40,904 nt of DNA. Origin: VFZS01 sp964353255 (GTDB lineage Bacteria > Acidobacteriota > Terriglobia > Bryobacterales > Bryobacteraceae). Location of the stretch: assembly GCA_964353255.1 (NCBI GenBank), contig CAYGVJ010000035.1:1-40904 (forward strand), given 5' to 3'. Of this stretch, positions 1 through 7,815 are shown in pieces; the first letter of the stretch is position 1, and every line of letters starts with the position of its first letter. Under the pieces are notes generated by a model. The model saw only the letters and a program-made list of their open reading frames with translations, made no database searches and was not told where the DNA came from. A program made the translations under genes and the position numbers.

Positions 1-188
1 CCCGGCTTCAAGAACGGAGCCGGAACCACCACCTCGTAGCCCGACCCGCGCAACGCGGTGGTATGCGGGACGACCGTGACAAGCGCACGGTCATTCTCCC
101 CATAGGCCACGCTCAAGACCACCACCGGGCGGACCTTCCCCGCCGTCCCGCAATCGAAAAGCCAGACCTCACCGCGCGCCGGCGGCAT
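1..188 (-). CDS. MazF/PemK-like toxin, partial (3' end beyond window)
   Basis: The minus strand from an ATG at 188 reads 62 codons without a stop to the left edge. The translation begins MPPARGEVWLFDCG and continues with RPVVVLSV and ALVTVVPHTT, which is the N-terminal pattern of the MazF/PemK family of sequence-specific endoribonucleases (the GEVW strand, the RPVVV strand, then VTVVP). The start lies inside the upstream antitoxin gene with a 20-nt overlap, typical of translationally coupled toxin-antitoxin pairs. By family knowledge it would cleave mRNA when the antitoxin is degraded. The C-terminal half is outside the window, so completeness and activity cannot be judged. Confidence 0.8.
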   Translation of the reverse strand, partial: MPPARGEVWLFDCGTAGKVRPVVVLSVAYGENDRALVTVVPHTTALRGSGYEVVVPAPFLKP

Positions 189-366
189 TCTCTTCCTCGC
201 TCAGGAAGGAAAAAAGCCCGTCCGCCGCACCTGCGATCTCCTCATCATCGAGCGGGCCGGAGTCAAAGGGCAGAGCACGACGCAACACTTCCTGGGTGAA
301 AAACCGCTTCTCGCCGCTGGGGAGCGCCTCGAAGGCCTCTAGCAGGCGGGCAGTCTCCGCGCCCAT
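169..366 (-). CDS. antitoxin of a MazEF-like pair
   Basis: A 65-residue acidic protein starting MGAETARLLEAFEALP and ending in a Glu-rich tail (LSEEENAAGAR). Its helical first half (LLEAFEALPSGEKRFFTQEVLRR, shown only to illustrate the heptad-like pattern: leucines, then KRFF, then EVLRR) and the LDDEE stretch resemble the short antitoxins that precede MazF or RelE toxins; I cannot name the exact family. The frame is open upstream through the tRNA gene, so I chose the ATG at 366, the first start clear of the tRNA. A GGAGG lies 16 nt upstream, which is longer than ideal. The stop overlaps the toxin start, supporting a bicistronic toxin-antitoxin operon. Confidence 0.65.
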   Translation of the reverse strand: MGAETARLLEAFEALPSGEKRFFTQEVLRRALPFDSGPLDDEEIAGAADGLFSFLSEEENAAGAR

Positions 367-426
367 AATCGTAGTGTCCCAACCTCCGGCGGACCCTAAG
401 AACCGCCCGCGATTCCGCGAAAACTC

Positions 427-512
427 TGGTGCGGAGAGGGGGACTTGAACCCCCACGGGTCGCCCCACTAGCACCTCAAGCTAGCGCGTCTGCCAAATTC
501 CGCCATCTCCGC
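427..512 (-). tRNA. leuU: tRNA-Leu (anticodon GAG)
   Basis: The minus strand folds as a complete class II tRNA. The acceptor stem GCGGAGA pairs with TCTCCGC, followed by discriminator A and an encoded CCA at 429-427. The anticodon stem CTAGC/GCTAG encloses the loop TTGAGGT, giving anticodon GAG (reads CUC/CUU). A long variable arm (GGGG-CGA-CCC type) and the T arm GGGGG-TTCAAGT-CCCCC are present. The gene begins 20 nt after the secG stop on the same strand, so it is probably processed from the secG transcript. In E. coli, secG is likewise followed by leuU, the tRNA-Leu(GAG) gene; the symbol is used by analogy. Confidence 0.97.
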
Positions 513-532
513 ATTGCGCTTTGCGCTGCCCG

Positions 533-1012
533 TCATTTCGCCGGCGGCGTGGCCGGCTTGGGAGCTGGTTTGGCCGGAGCCGCCGGCCCCTTCTCTCCCG
601 GCGCCGGGCGAGGGGGGAGGGTCAACGGGACGGTCCGCGACGGACCGCCTCCCTCCGGGGTCAGGGTGACAGTGGGCGGCGCTCCCGGTAGCCCCTCGGG
701 TATCCGCGCAGGGGCTTTCACTGGAGCCGTCTTGGGCGCCCTGACCGGCCGCTGCTCCAAGACCGTCCTGCTGCTGGCGGAGCTCCGCGCCGCTACGACC
801 GCCAGCGTCAGCGAGGTCACCATGAACAGACTGGCGGCCACGGTGGTCGCTTTCGACAGTATGGTCGCCGAACCGCGCGGCCCGAAGGCCGTCTGCGAGC
901 CCATGCCGCCGAAAGCCCCGGCCAAGTCGGCCGCCTTGCCGCTCTGGAGCAACACAACAATGACCAGGAAGAGACAGATCATGATGTGAATGAGGGTCAG
1001 TACTACAGTCAT
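533..1012 (-). CDS. secG: preprotein translocase subunit SecG with long Pro/Ala tail
   Basis: SecG is the small non-essential membrane subunit of the SecYEG channel that assists SecA-driven export. The 159-residue protein starts MTVVLTLIHIMICLFLVIVV, the first transmembrane helix, followed by the family signature LLQSGKAADLAGAFGG and GSQTAFGPRGSATILSKAT, then a second helix near residues 60-82. The ATG at 1012 is preferred over the longer open frame because it begins exactly at the first helix. The core ends near residue 85; the remaining 70 or so residues are rich in Pro, Ala, Lys and Gly and are predicted disordered. Such tails occur in SecG of other high-GC bacteria, but this one is long. 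The tRNA-Leu(GAG) gene lies 20 nt downstream. Confidence 0.93.
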   Translation of the reverse strand: MTVVLTLIHIMICLFLVIVVLLQSGKAADLAGAFGGMGSQTAFGPRGSATILSKATTVAASLFMVTSLTLAVVAARSSASSRTVLEQRPVRAPKTAPVKAPARIPEGLPGAPPTVTLTPEGGGPSRTVPLTLPPRPAPGEKGPAAPAKPAPKPATPPAK

Positions 1013-1062
1013 AGTTCGGCCACCCGGCCGGCACGCCCGGAGGCAGGGCCGGCGACATTTCC

Positions 1063-1068
1063 AGTATA
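1063..1068 (-). promoter_or_regulatory. candidate -10 box of secG
   Basis: The minus strand carries TATACT here, about 50 nt upstream of the secG ATG. No good -35 hexamer is visible at 16-18 nt. It would give a leader of roughly 45 nt. Confidence 0.4.
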
Positions 1069-1120
1069 GTACATCCGTCTTGCCCCGCGAATCTCCGGCG
1101 CTCGCGGCCACTAATTACAT

Positions 1121-2872
1121 GTGACTCCGGGAGCCACAGGTGTCCGTCGCACCGCCGTGCTGCTCGCCCTGGCCGGGCTGGCGCTCTGGGGACAAACCGG
1201 CGACCCGGCGCGCCCGCTGCTCGAGAAAGCCTACGCCGCCCTGCGCGCCAGGCAGTACCAGGAGGCCGTCGCCTGCTTCCGCCAAGCCGCCGAGGCCGCG
1301 CCCGCCCGCGCGGATATCCGCAAAAACCTGGCCTACACGTACCTCAAGATCGGTGAGCCGGAGGCTGCCCGCGACCAGTTCGCCGAGGCCCTGCGTCTGG
1401 ACCCCGCCGACACTCACGTGACCCTCGAATACGCTTTCCTGTGCCACGAGACCATGCGGCGCGCCGAGGCGCGCCGCATCTTCGATCGCCTGCGGCGCTC
1501 CGCGGACGGGGCTGCGCGCGCCACCGCCGAAGAGGCCTTCCGGAACATAGACCGTCCCCTGGCCGAGGGCATCGCCCGCTGGTCGGAAGCCGTCGCCCTC
1601 GCGCCGGACAACTTCAGCGCCCACTGGGAACTGGCCACGCTGGCCGAACAGCGCGACGACCTGGATCTGGCGGCCAAACACTACGAAGCGGCTCTCCGCC
1701 TCAGACCCGCGGAGCATCAACTGCTTCTTGACCTGGGCCGCGTCTGGAAGGCGTCGGGACAGAGCGAGCGGGCCTGGCGCGCGTTGCTCGAAGCGGCGCG
1801 CAGCGCCGAGCCACGTGTGGCGGAGGCGGCACGCGAGCTGCTCCCTCCGGAGCTTCTGACCCAGGCTGGCGGGCCTTCCCCTCAAGGGCACCCCGACCAG
1901 GCGCGCCTGAGCGCCAAGGAACTCGCCGAGCGCAGCTACCGGGCAGGCTATCTCAAGGACGCGCTGTGGTACTTGAAGCTGGCTCATGAGGCTGACCCGG
2001 CGGACTTCGCTGTGATGCTCCAGCTCGGGCGCACCTACAATTCGCTGCGCCAGGATGAGCAGGCCGTCCGGTGGTTCGCCATGGCGCGCAAGAGCCCCGA
2101 AGCCGCCCTGGCCCGCGAGGCGGACCGGGCCTACCGGAACCTGCGGCCCGGACTGGCCCGGTTCCGCACCACCGCCTGGGTGTTACCGTTCTACTCCTCG
2201 CGTTGGAAGGACCTGTTCAGCTACGGGCAGGTGAAGACGGAAATCAGGCTGGGGCGCCTGCCCTTGCGGCCGTACCTTTCCGCGCGCTTCATTGGCGACA
2301 CGCGCCGTACTACCTCGGAGGCTATGCCGCAGTACCTCTCGGAAAGTTCTTTCCTGTTGGCCCTAGGGCTGGCCGCCTCCCCGTGGCGCGGGCTGACGCT
2401 GTGGGGCGAGGCCGGCACAGCCGCCAGCTACCTGCGCCGCCCGGGCGCGGGTCGCGCCGTGCCGGACTACCGCGGGGGCGCCGCCTACCAACGCGGCTAC
2501 GGCCACCTGCTGGGCGCCGAGGCGCCAGGCCCGTTTCTGGAAATCGGCTTGGACGGCGTCTTCGTCAGCCGCTTCCAAAACGACTTCCTGCTCTACTGGC
2601 AGAACCGCGCCGGCTACACGCTGCCCGCCTGGGCCGGGCTGAGAGTGCAGTTGTGCTGGAACGGCAACCTGACCGCGGATAGCCGGCGGCAGTATTGGAC
2701 CAACTTCGCCGAGTCCGGCCCAGGGGTGCGCCTGCGCTGGCCGGGCCTGCCGGAGTCGCTGGTCTTTACCGGGAGTGTGCTGAGGGGCGTCTACACCCGC
2801 AACCAGGACAACCCGCGCCGGCCCAACTTTAACGATTTGCGGGTGGGGTTCGCATATGCGATTACTCGGTAG
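1121..2872 (+). CDS. TPR-repeat outer-membrane beta-barrel protein (NfrA/PgaA/PelB-like architecture)
   Basis: A 583-residue protein with a GTG start and an N-terminal signal peptide (hydrophobic AVLLALAGLALWG). Residues about 30-345 are tetratricopeptide repeats, recognisable by ARQYQEAVACFRQA, EAARDQFAEALRLDP, AAKHYEAALRLRP and DEQAVRWFAMARKSP. Residues about 350-583 alternate aromatic and charged residues (FYSSRWKDLFSYG, IRLGRLPLRPYLS) and end in a barrel-like strand (LRVGFAYAITR). A periplasmic TPR domain followed by an outer-membrane barrel is the layout of polysaccharide exporters such as PgaA and PelB, and of NfrA. The next gene, a secreted hydrolase-like protein, overlaps by 17 nt, so the two are likely translated together. 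I infer a polysaccharide export or adhesion role; the exact family is unproven. No Shine-Dalgarno precedes the GTG, and a TAATTA sits just upstream, so leaderless translation is possible. Confidence 0.7.
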   Translation: MTPGATGVRRTAVLLALAGLALWGQTGDPARPLLEKAYAALRARQYQEAVACFRQAAEAAPARADIRKNLAYTYLKIGEPEAARDQFAEALRLDPADTHVTLEYAFLCHETMRRAEARRIFDRLRRSADGAARATAEEAFRNIDRPLAEGIARWSEAVALAPDNFSAHWELATLAEQRDDLDLAAKHYEAALRLRPAEHQLLLDLGRVWKASGQSERAWRALLEAARSAEPRVAEAARELLPPELLTQAGGPSPQGHPDQARLSAKELAERSYRAGYLKDALWYLKLAHEADPADFAVMLQLGRTYNSLRQDEQAVRWFAMARKSPEAALAREADRAYRNLRPGLARFRTTAWVLPFYSSRWKDLFSYGQVKTEIRLGRLPLRPYLSARFIGDTRRTTSEAMPQYLSESSFLLALGLAASPWRGLTLWGEAGTAASYLRRPGAGRAVPDYRGGAAYQRGYGHLLGAEAPGPFLEIGLDGVFVSRFQNDFLLYWQNRAGYTLPAWAGLRVQLCWNGNLTADSRRQYWTNFAESGPGVRLRWPGLPESLVFTGSVLRGVYTRNQDNPRRPNFNDLRVGFAYAITR

Positions 2873-4949
2873 GATAAGACTCCCGTCTTGTCGCGGGCGG
2901 CAAGTCAGGAGACATACCCTACGGGGCAGCGTGCTTGGCCTCGCCCTGCTGGCGGCGGCGCTCCAGGCTGCCCCGCCGCTGAAGTTCCGCGTGCTCGGGC
3001 GCGAGCCAGGTTCCTGGCCCAACATTCTGGCCGCCGTGGGTTTCGAGCCGGGCGAGGATGCCGCCGCCGGAATCTTCGTTCTGCGCGCGGGCACATCCGG
3101 CGCGGCGCAGTGGCTCGAACGGCTCGAGCAGGGCGCATTCCTGATCCTGGAAGGCGAATCGGAAACCGCGGGCCAGCTCGGGTTCCAGCCCGCGCGCGAA
3201 CGGATCCAGGTGCGACAAATCCGGGATGCCCGGCGGCCGGAGCTGCCCATCATCTGGGAAGAACCCGCCGAACTGCCGCGCTGCCGGATGCCGGAAGCGG
3301 CGCGCGTCTTCGCCTGGGAGCGCTGGGAGGGCGCCCCGGTGATGGCCGGCCTGCGGCGCGGTGCGGGGGCCGCGCTATGGGTGGCTGCGCCGCCCGGACA
3401 GAATGGCTACGAGCGCTTCCCGTACCTGCTGCACGCGCTGGCCGATCTGGGTCTCGAGTTGCCCTTCCGTTCCCGCCGCCTGTGGGCTTTTTTCGACTCC
3501 TCCTACCGTGCCCGCGTCGATCTGGACTACTTCGCCCGGCGCTGGCGTGAAGCCGGAATTGCGGCCCTGCACGTGGCGGCGTGGCACTTCTTGGAACCCG
3601 GGAAGGACGACTTCCTGGAGGCGCTGATCGCAAGCTGCCACCGCCAGGGGATCCTGGTTTACGCCTGGCTGGAACTGCCGCACGTGAGTGAGCAGTTCTG
3701 GGATCAGCACCCCGAGTGGCGCGAGAAGACCGCCTTGCTTCAAGACGCCCACCTGGACTGGCGCAAGCTCGTCAACCTGGCCAACCCGGACTGCCGCCGC
3801 GAAGCCGCGCGCCTGGTCCGGGGGCTCATCGGACGTTTCGACTGGGACGGCGTGAACCTGGCGGAACTGTACTTCGAATCGCTGGAGGGCGTCGCCAATC
3901 CAGCGCGCTTCACCCCCATGAACGCGGACGTGCGCCGGGAGTTTCTCGAAGCGCAGGGCTTCGACCCGCTGGAACTCTTCCGGCGCGGCTCGCCGCGGCA
4001 CCATACCCGAGACGCGGCGGGTCTGCGCGCCTTCCTGGACTACCGCGCCCGCCTCGCCCGCCGCTTGCAGGCCGAATGGCTCGCCGAGCTGGAGGCCCTC
4101 CGCGGCGCGAAGCCGGACCTGGACCTGGTGCTCACGCACGTTGACGACGGCTTCGATGCCTCCATCCGGGACACCATAGCCGCCGATTCCCGAAGCGTAC
4201 TGCCGCTGATGGACCAGTACAACTTCACCTTCCTGGTGGAAGACCCGGCCACGGTGTGGCACCTGGGACCGCAGCGCTACCCCGAGATCGCCCGTCGCTA
4301 CCAGACCCTGACCCGCCACACCGCGCGGCTGGGAATCGACATCAATGTGGTCGAGCGCTACCAGGAGGTCTACCCGACCAAGAAACAGACCGGCACCGAG
4401 CTGCTCCAGTTGATCCGGAGCGCCGCGCGGTCATTCCCGCGCGTGGCGCTGTACTTCGAGAACTCGATCCTGGCGCCCGACCTGCCTTTATTGTCCTCGG
4501 CCGCGGCGGTGGTGAGCCGCGCCGAGCGAATTGGGGCGAAGTTGGCCGTCGATTCGCCCCACGGAGTCGGGATCCCCTGGATCGGGCCGGCACTGGTGGA
4601 CGGCCAGCCCTGGCCGGCGCAGGACAGCCGCACCTTGTGGCTTCCGGCGGGGCCACACGTGGTCGAGAGCGCGTCTGCCGCCAGCGGCGTGCGTCTGCTC
4701 GACTTCAACGGAGAGTTGAAGGCCGCTGCCTTCCAGCCGCGTGGTCTCGAATTCGCCTACCAAAGCGCCGCCCGCGCCCTGGCCGTGCTGGACCAGAAAC
4801 CCGTGCGGGTCGAGATAGACGGCGCCACCCAGCCCGAACCGGACATCCTCCCGGGAGAGGGCGTCTACACGCTACGCCTGCCACGCGGGCAGCACGTGGT
4901 TACGGTTCAGACCCACTCGCCAGCCGCGCCGCCAGCTCCAGCGCCTTAA
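2856..4949 (+). CDS. secreted TIM-barrel glycoside-hydrolase-like protein (PgaB C-domain/GHL type)
   Basis: A 697-residue protein. After an Arg-rich N-terminus comes a hydrophobic export signal (LGLALLAAALQA, residues about 29-40). Residues about 45-200 look like an amidotransferase-like alpha/beta domain. From about residue 210 the text WAFFDSSYRARVD, AALHVAAWHF, ILVYAWLELPH, KLVNLANPDCR and GVNLAELYFES follows the beta-strand pattern of hydrolase-like TIM barrels of the GHL10/PgaB C-terminal kind; LAELYFES and LTHVDDG are candidate active-site strands. A C-terminal beta-rich segment follows from about 600. The ATG at 2856 lies inside the upstream TPR gene and is preceded by a GGGTGGGG stretch; a GTG near 2930 would give a shorter signal. 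Pairing with a TPR-barrel protein recalls PgaA-PgaB and PelB-PelA. The 3' end overlaps convergent pdxA by 50 nt. Substrate unknown. Confidence 0.65.
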   Translation: MRLLGRIRLPSCRGRQVRRHTLRGSVLGLALLAAALQAAPPLKFRVLGREPGSWPNILAAVGFEPGEDAAAGIFVLRAGTSGAAQWLERLEQGAFLILEGESETAGQLGFQPARERIQVRQIRDARRPELPIIWEEPAELPRCRMPEAARVFAWERWEGAPVMAGLRRGAGAALWVAAPPGQNGYERFPYLLHALADLGLELPFRSRRLWAFFDSSYRARVDLDYFARRWREAGIAALHVAAWHFLEPGKDDFLEALIASCHRQGILVYAWLELPHVSEQFWDQHPEWREKTALLQDAHLDWRKLVNLANPDCRREAARLVRGLIGRFDWDGVNLAELYFESLEGVANPARFTPMNADVRREFLEAQGFDPLELFRRGSPRHHTRDAAGLRAFLDYRARLARRLQAEWLAELEALRGAKPDLDLVLTHVDDGFDASIRDTIAADSRSVLPLMDQYNFTFLVEDPATVWHLGPQRYPEIARRYQTLTRHTARLGIDINVVERYQEVYPTKKQTGTELLQLIRSAARSFPRVALYFENSILAPDLPLLSSAAAVVSRAERIGAKLAVDSPHGVGIPWIGPALVDGQPWPAQDSRTLWLPAGPHVVESASAASGVRLLDFNGELKAAAFQPRGLEFAYQSAARALAVLDQKPVRVEIDGATQPEPDILPGEGVYTLRLPRGQHVVTVQTHSPAAPPAPAP

Positions 4950-5877
4950 CCAGGCTGGTAGTGCTCGCCACTCCCTGATAGGCAATGTCGAACGCCGTCC
5001 CGTGATCCACCGAGGTGCGGATGATGGGCAGCCCCAGGGTCACGTTTACTCCGCCCTCGAAATCCAGCAGCTTCAGCGGCGCGTGGCCCTGGTCGTGGTA
5101 CATGCAAACCACCGCGTCGAAGCGCTTCCTCTGCACCGCCAGGTAGAAGACTGTGTCCGGCGGCAGCGGCCCCTCAACCACTATCCCCTGGCCGCGCGCC
5201 CACTCGACCGCGGGCCGGATCTCCTCGATCTCCTCGCGCCCGAACAGGCCGTTCTCGCCGGCATGCGGGTTGAGGCCCGCCACCGCCAGGCGCGGGTTCT
5301 CCCTCAGCCTTCGGACCGCTTCCCAGGTCATTTGAATGACCTTCGCCACGCGCTCCCTGCGAACCTGCTCGAGGGCCGCGCGCAGGGAAACGTGGGTGGT
5401 CACGTGGCTCACGATCAACTGCTCGGAGACCAGCATGATGGTCACGTCGGCGGCGCCGCAGAGCGCGCCGATCAGCTCGGTGTGACCGGTGAAGCCCGCA
5501 TCCGTTAGCGCGGTGGCCTCTTTGTTCATCGGCAGCGTGACCAGGGCGGCGATCTCGCCGGCCAGCGCCGCCCGCGTGGCCGCCACCACGTACTCGCGCG
5601 CCGCCGCGCCGGAGGCGGCGCTCACCTGGCCGATGCACAGGTCACCGGCGCGCAGGATCCCCAGGTCAAGCACGTTCAAAAAGCCGGCCTGGTAGTCGCG
5701 GGCGTCGCCCGTGCGCCACAGCGCAACCTCGTAGCCCAGCAGCCGGTTCGCGTAGTCCAGAATCTCCAGATCGCCGAAGGCCACCACCGGGTAGCGCAGC
5801 TCGCCCTGGCGGAAAGCCTTCAGCAGGATCTCCGGGCCGACGCCGCTGGAGTCCCCCATCGTGATGCCGAAGATCAT
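4900..5877 (-). CDS. pdxA: 4-hydroxythreonine-4-phosphate dehydrogenase
   Basis: PdxA oxidises 4-phosphohydroxy-L-threonine in the DXP-dependent branch of pyridoxal phosphate synthesis. The 325-residue product (E. coli PdxA has 329) begins MIFGITMGDSSGVGPEI, the family N-terminal signature, and carries the metal-ligand motifs TGHTELIG, GLNPHAGENGLFG and MYHDQGHAPLKLLDF. The ATG at 5877 is chosen because GGAGAGG lies 5 nt upstream; an in-frame ATG 18 nt further out lacks this. The signature reads GDSSG where most members have GDPAG, and related enzymes of the PdxA2 group act on phosphothreonate, so substrate assignment is slightly open. It stands alone, with no other vitamin B6 gene nearby, and its end overlaps the convergent hydrolase-like gene by 50 nt. 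Confidence 0.92.
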   Translation of the reverse strand: MIFGITMGDSSGVGPEILLKAFRQGELRYPVVAFGDLEILDYANRLLGYEVALWRTGDARDYQAGFLNVLDLGILRAGDLCIGQVSAASGAAAREYVVAATRAALAGEIAALVTLPMNKEATALTDAGFTGHTELIGALCGAADVTIMLVSEQLIVSHVTTHVSLRAALEQVRRERVAKVIQMTWEAVRRLRENPRLAVAGLNPHAGENGLFGREEIEEIRPAVEWARGQGIVVEGPLPPDTVFYLAVQRKRFDAVVCMYHDQGHAPLKLLDFEGGVNVTLGLPIIRTSVDHGTAFDIAYQGVASTTSLVKALELAARLASGSEP

Positions 5878-5944
5878 GTGGCCCTCTCCAGTCATTGTGG
5901 AACGGAAGCCGCCCCGCCGGGGGCCGTACCATTACGCCAGTACC

Positions 5945-6155
5945 ACCGTGATCCGTACGTAGCGAGGGACTGCCTCGGTGAGACGCCCCGTGGCGTGGCG
6001 TGCCAGTTCATGGGGTGGTCACCGGTTGGGTGAGCCAGCCGGGGGGCTGGCTCGCGGCTCAGGGGAGCCGCCCTACTGCGGGCTGTTGTAAGGCGGACGC
6101 CCCCGTCCGCGTCCGGCCCCCCTGGCCGGACAGATTCCTACGTACGGATTACGGT
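5945..6155. repeat. 211-bp multi-hairpin palindromic element between pdxA and the PaaK-like gene
   Basis: The intergenic stretch 5878-6234 is mostly filled by this element. Its ends are an 18-bp inverted repeat: ACCGTGATCCGTACGTAG at 5945-5962 and its complement at 6138-6155 with one mismatch. Inside lie perfect short hairpins with 4-5-nt loops: CGAGG/CCTCG (5963-5977), ACGCC/GGCGT (5983-5996), TCACC/GGTGA (6019-6033), GAGCCAGCC/GGCTGGCTC (6032-6053), GCGGCTC/GAGCCGC (6054-6071), GCGGACG/CGTCCGC (6093-6110) and GTCCGGCC/GGCCGGAC (6111-6131). No protein-coding potential is evident and no T-tract follows any hairpin. It could be a non-autonomous mobile element or a structured RNA. Confidence 0.65.
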
Positions 6156-6204
6156 ACCCCAGCCATGGATCGCCAGGTTCATGGAAGTCACGGCCTAGCA
6201 AGGC

Positions 6205-6210
6205 TATACT
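6205..6210 (+). promoter_or_regulatory. candidate -10 box for the PaaK-like/SBP/TonB operon
   Basis: TATACT lies 24 nt before the ATG at 6235. A weak -35 (TGGAAG, 6182-6187) sits at 17-nt spacing. The box lies just outside the multi-hairpin element. Confidence 0.45.
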
Positions 6211-6234
6211 CTCTAGTTCAGACTATCAGCGCCA

Positions 6235-7815
6235 ATGCTTCGCAAGGCAACTCGTTTCGCCCGCATGGCCCTGGGAATCTACCGGGGCTGGCGCGCTCCC
6301 CTCATCACGGACCCGGAGGCGGTGATTCGGAACCAGTTGCGGGACCGGGAGGCCTCGTTCCTCTGGACGGTCCGGCGCGCCATCTTCGACCGGCCCAAGA
6401 ATCCCTACCACGAGATGTTCCGGCTGGCCGGGTGCGGCTTCGAGGATCTGGAGCGGCTGGTGAGGCAGGACGGGCTGGAGGCGACGCTGGAAGCGCTTCG
6501 GCAGCAGGGCGTCTACCTCACCCACGATGAGCTGAAAGGCAGGACGGCGATCGTGAGGAGCGGACAGACGATTCCGTCGGGCGAGAACAGTCTCCTGAAC
6601 CCGCTGGCACGCGGGCTGATGGAAGGCGTCACCAGCGGGAGCCGCAGCGGGAGGACGCGGACGGCGGTCTCCACCGAGTTCCGGGTATACTGCGAAGCCT
6701 ACGAGATGCTGGCCATCCGGGAGTTTCAACTGGCCGGACGCCCGCAGATTCAACTGCGCGCCTTGCTGCCCTGCCACGTCGGACTGGTCCTCGCCCTGAT
6801 GGCGTCGCGGCTGGGGGAGGGCGTGGAGCGCTGGTTCACCGCGGGCGGGACGCTGCGCGACTCCCTTCACTACCGGGTGGCGACGAACCTTCTGGTCTGG
6901 CTGGAGCGAGCGTTGGGCGTCCGCGTTCCGTACCCGCTCGACCTCCCGCCGAACGACTTCTCGCCGGTGGTCGAATGCCTGGCCGGGCACCGCGCCCAAG
7001 GCAAGCCAGGTGTGGTGTCCAGCTCGGTCAGCGCGGCGGTGCGGGTCGCTTCGGCAGCCCTGGAGCAGGGGGCGGACATCCGCGGCACGCTCTTCCGCAT
7101 CGGCGGCGAGACCATCACCGACGCGAAGCGGGCGGTGATTGAATCGGCCGGGGGCCAGATCGCGACTCACTACTGGATAAGCGAGATGGGGCCGGTCGGG
7201 TTCGGCTGCCGCCAGATGCGAACCGGAGACTCCGTCCATCTGTGCCGCGACTCCGTGGCCGCCATCAGCCACCGGCGCCGCGCTCCCCTCTGCGAGGCGG
7301 AGGTGGACTCGCTGATGTTCACCACCCTGTTGCCGTTTGCGCCGCGCGTCCTGATCAACGCGGAGACCGACGACAGCGGCGTGCTGGAGGGCGCCTCCTG
7401 CGACTGCGCGTTTTCCAGGGCCGGCCTGACCACTCAGATCCGCGACATCTACAGCTTCGGGAAACTGACCGGGCACGGAATGACGCTGCGGCGCTTCGAC
7501 ATGCTCCGCATTCTGGAGACGGTCCTGCCGGCCCGATTCGGCGGCCGGCCTGGCGACTATCAACTCGTGGAGCACGAAAACGGCTCTCAAACGGGCCTGA
7601 CTTTGCGGGTGAGCCCGCGCGTGGGGGCGCGCGACAGCGGGGCCATCAAGGACTGCTTCCTGAGCGAAATCCGGAAATGCGAAGGCGGCGCCACCGCCTC
7701 CCGCGACCTCCAGCAGACGGAGGCGATGGAGGTCGTCATCGCCGAACCGTTCGTGACCCATACCGGCAAGGTGCTGCCGTTGCATCTTCTCGGCCCCGAA
7801 ACGGGAGGGCGGTAG
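6235..7815 (+). CDS. PaaK/LuxE-like adenylate-forming enzyme family protein
   Basis: A 526-residue protein resembling the phenylacetate-CoA ligase/F390-synthetase group of adenylating enzymes, which activate a carboxylate with ATP. Visible elements are a Ser/Thr/Gly-rich loop (EGVTSGSRSGRTRT, near residues 124-137), the segment VVSSSVSAAVRVASAALEQG, the strand GTLFRIGGETITDAKRAVIESAGGQ and the acceptor-like HYWISEMGPVGFGC with conserved Glu and Gly. The C-terminal part has LEGASCDCAFSRAGLTTQIRDIYSFGKLTGHGMT, similar to the region before the mobile C-domain in this family (shown only as two landmarks: CDC and SFGKLTG). Canonical phosphate-loop spacing is imperfect, so activity is not certain. 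It is first of three genes; its TAG shares one base with the next GTG. Confidence 0.7.
   Translation: MLRKATRFARMALGIYRGWRAPLITDPEAVIRNQLRDREASFLWTVRRAIFDRPKNPYHEMFRLAGCGFEDLERLVRQDGLEATLEALRQQGVYLTHDELKGRTAIVRSGQTIPSGENSLLNPLARGLMEGVTSGSRSGRTRTAVSTEFRVYCEAYEMLAIREFQLAGRPQIQLRALLPCHVGLVLALMASRLGEGVERWFTAGGTLRDSLHYRVATNLLVWLERALGVRVPYPLDLPPNDFSPVVECLAGHRAQGKPGVVSSSVSAAVRVASAALEQGADIRGTLFRIGGETITDAKRAVIESAGGQIATHYWISEMGPVGFGCRQMRTGDSVHLCRDSVAAISHRRRAPLCEAEVDSLMFTTLLPFAPRVLINAETDDSGVLEGASCDCAFSRAGLTTQIRDIYSFGKLTGHGMTLRRFDMLRILETVLPARFGGRPGDYQLVEHENGSQTGLTLRVSPRVGARDSGAIKDCFLSEIRKCEGGATASRDLQQTEAMEVVIAEPFVTHTGKVLPLHLLGPETGGR

Noticed and set aside
6032..6131. Hairpins upstream of the PaaK-like gene as Rho-independent terminators
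   Set aside because: None is followed by a T-tract on either strand, and they are parts of a larger element with inverted ends.
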